DNA from: Pseudolysinimonas_A sp044239695
GTDB lineage: Bacteria; Actinomycetota; Actinomycetes; Actinomycetales; Microbacteriaceae
NCBI RefSeq assembly: GCF_044239695.1
Contig: NZ_JBIIAW010000035.1
Location: forward strand, 1 to 26,899
Length of the DNA stretch: 26,899 nucleotides
Direction: 5' to 3'
A model generated the notes under the pieces. It was not told the DNA's origin. It saw only the letters and a program-made list of their open reading frames with translations, and searched no databases. Shown one piece after another: positions 24,123-26,899 of this stretch. The first letter of the stretch is position 1. The number at the start of each line of letters is the position of its first letter. The translations under genes and the position numbers were made by a program.

Positions 24123-24644
24123 ATGCTCGTCGTGATGGCAGGCCTGCCCGGCACGGGCAAAAGCACCGTCGGCGAGGCGGCGGCGGCTCTGCTCGGGCTG
24201 CCGATCGTGTCGGTCGACCCGGTCGAGTCGGCGATCCTCTCCGCGGGGATCGACGCCGATCAGCCCACGGGACTCGCGGCCTACCTCGTCACCGAGACGA
24301 TCGCGGAGTCGGTGATCGCGAGCGTCGGCGGGGTCGTGGTCGATGCGGTGAACGCCGTCGAGCCCGCCCGCAACCAGTGGCTCAAGCTGGCGACCCGCCG
24401 CGGCATCCCGATCCGCTTCGTCGAAGTGATCTGCTCCGACGAAAGTGTGCACCGGGCCCGGCTCGAGGCGCGCGGGCGGCAGCTCGCGCACATCGCCGAG
24501 CCCAGTTGGCACGCCGTCGAGCAGAGTCTCGACGAGTGGGAGCCGTGGGGCGGGGAGACCGGCGCGGTGCCGCGCATCACGGTCGACTCGGTGCATCCGG
24601 TGCCGGTGCTCGTCGAGCAGGTCGTCGCCTTCGTGCGCTCGTGA
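24123..24644 (+). CDS. P-loop kinase-like ATPase (AAA_33 type)
   Basis: A 173-residue protein that starts almost at its Walker A motif, AGLPGTGKST (6-15). This layout is typical of small-molecule or nucleic-acid kinases of the AAA_33/zeta-toxin-like group. VVVDAVNAVEPARNQW fits the second strand with a substrate-binding aspartate, and RARLEARGRQLAH supplies the lid arginines. The substrate is unknown. No toxin-antitoxin partner lies next to it, so a toxin role is not supported. It begins 46 bp after atpC with GAAGGG upstream, and yaaA follows 19 bp later. Confidence 0.75.
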   Translation: MLVVMAGLPGTGKSTVGEAAAALLGLPIVSVDPVESAILSAGIDADQPTGLAAYLVTETIAESVIASVGGVVVDAVNAVEPARNQWLKLATRRGIPIRFVEVICSDESVHRARLEARGRQLAHIAEPSWHAVEQSLDEWEPWGGETGAVPRITVDSVHPVPVLVEQVVAFVRS

Positions 24645-24663
24645 CCGGAGTCGGCACCGGCCC

Positions 24664-25428
24664 GTGCTGATCATCCTCCCGCCGTCGGAGACCAAGCGCG
24701 ACGGCGGCGACGGTCCGCCGCTCGACCTCGCCGCGCTCTCCTTCCCCGGGCTCACGGCCGCGCGGAGGCAGGCCCTCGCCGCGGTGAAGGCGATGTCGCG
24801 CGACCTCGCGGCCGCCGCCGAGATGCTCAAGCTCGGCCCGGCGAGCTCCGCCGAGGCCGCGCGTAACCGCGTGCTGACGGCGTCTCCGACGATGGCGGCG
24901 CTCGACCGCTACGACGGCGTGCTCTTCGACGAATTGGATGCCGCGAGCCTTCCCGAGAGCGCCCGCCGGTTCGCGGGGGAGCATCTCGCGATCGGCTCGG
25001 CGCTCTTCGGCGTGACGGGGGCGCTCGACCCGATCCCCGCCTATCGGCTCTCCCACGATTCGCGCCTGCCGGGCACCGCGACCCTCGGGCGCATCTGGAA
25101 GCCGTCGCTGGCCGCCGAACTCGCGACGCGCGACGGGCTCCTCCTCGACCTCCGGTCGGAGGGCTACGCCGCCCTCGGCCGCGCTCCGGCTCGCGAGAAC
25201 TCCGTCTACCTGCGGGTCGTGAGCGCCGACGGCGATGGCCGCAAGCGCGCGCTGAATCACTTCAACAAGAAGGGCAAGGGTGCGTTCGCCCGACGCCTGC
25301 TGCTCGCGGGGATCGATCATCCCGACGTCGCCTCGTTGCTGCGCTGGGCGGACTCCGCGGGCATCCGGTTGGAACCCGGTGCGCCGGGAGAGCTCGACCT
25401 GGTCGTCTCGGCGTCCTCCGTCAGCTAG
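24664..25428 (+). CDS. yaaA: YaaA family protein (peroxide stress, DUF328)
   Basis: A 254-residue member of the UPF0246/YaaA family. E. coli YaaA lowers free iron during peroxide stress and binds DNA; the molecular activity is still debated. Family features visible are ILPPSETK at the N-terminus, the central LYDGVLFDEL-like segment (RYDGVLFDELD), YRLSHDSRLPG, IWKPSLAAEL and the basic HFNKKGKGAFARRLL. The GTG at 24664 gives the conserved N-terminus; longer in-frame sequence upstream overlaps the kinase gene. The stop overlaps the stop of tag on the other strand within CTAG. Confidence 0.87.
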   Translation: MLIILPPSETKRDGGDGPPLDLAALSFPGLTAARRQALAAVKAMSRDLAAAAEMLKLGPASSAEAARNRVLTASPTMAALDRYDGVLFDELDAASLPESARRFAGEHLAIGSALFGVTGALDPIPAYRLSHDSRLPGTATLGRIWKPSLAAELATRDGLLLDLRSEGYAALGRAPARENSVYLRVVSADGDGRKRALNHFNKKGKGAFARRLLLAGIDHPDVASLLRWADSAGIRLEPGAPGELDLVVSASSVS

Positions 25429-26009
25429 GCGGCGCGCCAGCATCCCTCGAGGTGGTCGTCGACGAGACCCGCGGACTGCATCAGGGCGTACATCGTGGTG
25501 GGGCCGACGAACCGGAAGCCCCGCTTCCGCAGCCCGGCACTGAGGGCCTGCGATTCGCCGGTGACCGCGGGGATCTCGGCCCAGGTGCGCGGTCGTGCTC
25601 GCGGTGGTGGCGCGAAGCCCCAGACGAGTTCGTCGAGGAGCCCCGGACGCTCGCGGATCAGGTCGGCGGTGATGCGCGCGTTGCCGATGGTGGCGAGCAC
25701 CTTCGCCCGGTTGCGGATGATGCGCGCATCGATCATGAGCCGCTCGACATCCGCCTCGTCGTAGGCGGCGATCGTATCGATGTCGAACCCGTCGAACGCG
25801 TCGCGGAAGCCGGGGCGACGGCGGAGGATGGTGATCCACGACAGGCCGGCCTGGAAGCCTTCGAGGCTGATCTTCTCGAACAGCGGACGATCGCCGTGGA
25901 GCGGGACGCCCCACTCCTCGTCGTGATATCGCGCGTACTCGGCGTCGGCTCCCACCCAGCCGCATCGGGCGCGGCCGTCGTCGCCGACGAGCAGTTCGGG
26001 CCGGGTCAC
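25425..26009 (-). CDS. tag: DNA-3-methyladenine glycosylase I
   Basis: Removes 3-methyladenine from alkylated DNA by cutting the glycosidic bond. The 194-residue protein has the zinc ligands C16 (RCGWV), H29 (YHDEEWG), H186 and C190 (HLEGC), with the catalytic-region glutamate E50 in LEGFQAGLSW. The pattern VLATIGNARI and the end GFRFVGPTTMYALMQ match E. coli Tag. The GTG at 26009 overlaps the ogt stop (GTGA), so the two alkylation-repair genes are translationally coupled. No Ada-type regulator is in the window. The stop overlaps that of yaaA. Confidence 0.95.
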   Translation of the reverse strand: MTRPELLVGDDGRARCGWVGADAEYARYHDEEWGVPLHGDRPLFEKISLEGFQAGLSWITILRRRPGFRDAFDGFDIDTIAAYDEADVERLMIDARIIRNRAKVLATIGNARITADLIRERPGLLDELVWGFAPPPRARPRTWAEIPAVTGESQALSAGLRKRGFRFVGPTTMYALMQSAGLVDDHLEGCWRAA

Positions 26010-26587
26010 GCGGCGCCGGCGGACTCGGCGACCGTCTCGGCCTCCCCGGCGTCGAGGTCGAAGAGCGACACCGCCTCGTACCCCTTCGGAACCCGGTGGG
26101 CAATGCCTTCGTGTGCGAGCAGCCACGACTTGGTGGGGATCCCCTCGCCGCCGCTGTATCCGGTGATCGTGCCGTCGCTGCCGAGCACGCGGTGGCAGGG
26201 CACGATGATCGGGATCGGATTGGCGCCGACCGCGCCCCCGACGGCTCGTCCCGCGGTCGCCCGCCCCGTGCCGCGACCGAGGTCGCCGTAGGACACGACC
26301 TCGCCCCACTCGAGGTCGACGAGCTGTTCCCAGACGGCCAGTTGGAACGCGGTGCCGGCGAGGTGGACGGGGACGTCGAAGTCGCGGCGGTGGCCGGCGA
26401 AGTACTCCTCGAGTTGCGCGACGGCACGGTCGAGCACGGCGTCGGGGGCTTCCGGCGCCCCGTCGTGCGGGAGCATCCCGTCGCGTTCGATGGAGAGGGC
26501 GATCACGGCGGCCCCGTCGCCGACGATCTCGATGCGCCCGATCGGGCTGTCGATGCGGCGCAGGGCCGCCGGGGGAGTGCTGATCAT
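26006..26587 (-). CDS. ogt: Methylated-DNA-protein cysteine methyltransferase
   Basis: Suicide repair protein that takes the alkyl group from O6-alkylguanine. The 193-residue protein has a ribonuclease-H-like N-domain (1-75) and the DNA-binding domain with FQLAVWEQLVDLEWGEVVSYGDLG. The active site is IIVPCHRV with acceptor Cys131, then GYSGG. After the normal end near residue 165 it has an acidic tail of about 28 residues (LFDLDAGEAETVAE), which has no counterpart in E. coli Ogt. The ATG at 26587 is preferred because TACGCT lies 7 nt upstream and longer starts add unrelated sequence. tag follows with a GTGA overlap. Confidence 0.94.
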   Translation of the reverse strand: MISTPPAALRRIDSPIGRIEIVGDGAAVIALSIERDGMLPHDGAPEAPDAVLDRAVAQLEEYFAGHRRDFDVPVHLAGTAFQLAVWEQLVDLEWGEVVSYGDLGRGTGRATAGRAVGGAVGANPIPIIVPCHRVLGSDGTITGYSGGEGIPTKSWLLAHEGIAHRVPKGYEAVSLFDLDAGEAETVAESAGAA

Positions 26588-26594
26588 GAGTCCG

Positions 26595-26600
26595 AGCGTA
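26595..26600 (-). promoter_or_regulatory. ogt: -10 box of leaderless ogt-tag promoter
   Basis: On the minus strand TACGCT is followed by 7 nt and then the ogt ATG, with no Shine-Dalgarno between. This is the leaderless geometry also seen for other genes in the window. Confidence 0.5.
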
Positions 26601-26680
26601 GACGCCGCCCCCGACGCCCGTTGGCGGAAATCGGACATCGCGGGAACGGCGCCACGCCGGTGCCTGGGGAGGACGATCCG

Positions 26681-26686
26681 TAGGCT
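26681..26686 (+). promoter_or_regulatory. -10 box of leaderless aldo/keto reductase promoter
   Basis: TAGGCT is followed by exactly 6 nt and the ATG at 26693. GGGG between them is too close to the ATG for a normal ribosome-binding site, so a leaderless transcript is likely. Confidence 0.5.
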
Positions 26687-26692
26687 GGGGCG

Positions 26693-26899
26693 ATGGAAAC
26701 CCGCTCGCTCGGAACCTCCGATCTCGCCGTGTCCGTCGTCGGCCTCGGCTGCAACAACCTCGGCCGACCCGGTGCCCTCACGTTCGACCAGGCGGGAACG
26801 GATGCCGTCATCCATGCCGCTCTCGACGCCGGCGTGACCTTCTTCGACACGGCCGACATCTACGGGGCCGAGTACGGTCTGAGCGAGACCCGCCTCGGC
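26693..26899 (+). CDS. Aldo/keto reductase (5' part; runs off right edge)
   Basis: The first 69 residues of an NADPH-dependent aldo/keto reductase. The N-terminus METRSLGTSDLAVSVVGLGCNNLG is the standard first strand. ALDAGVTFFDTADIYGAEYGLSE carries the catalytic Asp and Tyr of the family (D in FDTAD, Y in IYG). The rest of the TIM barrel, including the catalytic Lys and His, is outside the window, so subfamily and substrate cannot be assigned. It diverges from ogt across 105 bp. Confidence 0.92.
   Translation, partial: METRSLGTSDLAVSVVGLGCNNLGRPGALTFDQAGTDAVIHAALDAGVTFFDTADIYGAEYGLSETRLG

Noticed and set aside
24123..24644. Zeta-type toxin of a toxin-antitoxin pair
   Set aside because: The P-loop kinase fold is shared, but no small antitoxin gene lies next to it and the flanks are atpC and yaaA.

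Overview
The window is about 27 kb of very GC-rich DNA with short intergenic gaps and frequent GTG starts. Many genes are packed with ATGA/GTGA overlaps and several have leaderless-type promoters. This fits an actinobacterium. The gene content (free-standing atpF and atpH, a 90-residue epsilon subunit, an asparagine/glutamine-rich insert in Rho, DUF3558-like lipoprotein) suggests Microbacteriaceae, but the genus cannot be fixed by eye. The order argS - lysA - hom - thrC - thrB - rho - prfA - prmC - sua5/tsaC - wecA - atpI-like - atpBEFHAGDC is the core housekeeping block known from Mycobacterium tuberculosis (argS to atpC). It differs in that no rpmE lies between rho and prfA and a few small genes are inserted.

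Layout. 1-741 (minus): glycerate kinase, running off the left edge, preceded by tRNA-Arg(CCG) at 746-818. 843-1652: transglutaminase-like cysteine protease family gene, convergent with a lipoprotein (1649-2236, minus). 2270-4786: argS and a DUF2993/LmeA-like membrane-anchored protein. 4889-9622: lysA-hom-thrC-thrB, a tightly overlapping operon that makes lysine, homoserine and threonine. 9758-13569: rho, prfA, prmC, that is transcription termination, translation termination and methylation of release factors. 13584-13661: a large inverted repeat, then a minus-strand HAD hydrolase and a small PLDc_N membrane protein. 14641-17026: threonylcarbamoyl-AMP synthase, a WecA-type polyprenyl-phosphate sugar-1-phosphate transferase and an AtpI-like protein, overlapping one another. 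17129-24076: the complete F1Fo ATP synthase operon. 24123-25428: a P-loop kinase-like gene and yaaA. 25425-26587 (minus): ogt and tag, an alkylation-repair pair. 26693 to the right edge: start of an aldo/keto reductase.

I found no mobile element, CRISPR array, defence island or phage gene, and I do not claim a new multi-gene system. The observations most worth a second look are at the level of gene expression. atpB has no ATG/GTG/TTG start that gives a full protein, but it has a CTG behind a good Shine-Dalgarno. rho carries a near-perfect internal ribosome-binding site, built from codons rare in this genome, in front of an in-frame GTG. The 3' acceptor strand of tRNA-Arg appears to double as the ribosome-binding site of glycerate kinase. 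One 7-bp element looks like a -10 box on both strands. Several genes carry a TANNNT box 6-8 nt before the start codon. Rho also has a strikingly N/Q-rich disordered insert.
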